Assembly (NCBI RefSeq): GCF_024763615.1
Contig: NC_077222.1
Coordinates: 106,549,417 to 106,613,416, forward strand
From: Phlebotomus papatasi
Lineage: Eukaryota; Arthropoda; Insecta; Diptera; Psychodidae
DNA: 64,000 nucleotides
Direction: 5' to 3'
Part shown: positions 63,978 through 64,000 of the stretch, piece after piece
How positions within the stretch are numbered: position 1 is the first letter of the stretch
Layout: each line of letters opens with the position of its first letter
Program-made: the position numbers and the translations under genes
Notes under the pieces: generated by a model
Seen by the model: the letters and a program-made list of their open reading frames with translations, nothing else
Databases searched by the model: none
What the model was told of the DNA's origin: nothing

Positions 63978-64000
63978 TTCGAGTTGTACGCATTTCTAGG

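Noticed and set aside
1..64000. CRISPR arrays, bacterial operons, ribosome-binding sites, rRNA
   Set aside because: The spaced repeats seen are palindromic transposons or minisatellite; genes are spliced, so prokaryotic features do not apply, and no rRNA sequence was recognised.

Overview
This window looks like AT-rich nuclear DNA from an insect, most likely a dipteran. It carries spliced genes for a ciliary coiled-coil protein, a BICD-family dynein adaptor and an isoprenylcysteine methyltransferase, set in a dense field of small palindromic DNA transposons, tRNA-derived SINEs, non-LTR fragments and one Ty3-type LTR retrotransposon. A sand-fly- or mosquito-like nematoceran is my guess; no sequence here fixes the species.

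Genes. (1) The first coding exon of a BicDR-type dynein adaptor lies on the minus strand at 35077-35310 and runs leftwards. No later exon was recognised in the left 35 kb, so that stretch is either a very long first intron or contains exons I could not see. (2) A five-exon gene on the plus strand (40558-61018) encodes a protein of about 488 residues of the ODAD1/CCDC63 outer-dynein-arm docking family; all five junctions agree in phase. Its introns 1 and 2 are filled with a palindromic MITE, and intron 3 holds a complete 5.37-kb LTR retrotransposon in antisense orientation. (3) The last exon of ste14/ICMT (minus strand, 61185-61382) lies tail to tail with it, 166 bases away.

Layout. 1-35 kb: no recognised coding exon, but many mobile elements, including hAT, TTAA-flanked and TA-flanked palindromic MITEs, three SINE-like elements, a modular 2.5-kb repeat and a minisatellite. 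35-36.7 kb: BicDR first exon and probable promoter. 37-38.1 kb: 3' part of a non-LTR retrotransposon (RNase H). 40.5-61 kb: ODAD1/CCDC63-like gene. 61.2-64 kb: ste14 end and more palindromic elements.

Most notable. The retrotransposon leader carries six tandem hairpins whose stems vary in a base-paired, compensating way (59425-59764). Its gag region also has a 58-base intron-like insert and a 23-base duplication that shifts frame, although the two LTRs look identical. Elsewhere, a four-element nest of palindromic MITEs (13616-14675) preserves empty insertion sites in its sister arms, proving TA target duplication. A SINE at 3452-3824 with an 11-base target duplication shares its 3' tail with the non-LTR element at 37 kb. 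A MITE plus spacer has been tandemly amplified with a 318-base period at 46.9-48.05 kb.
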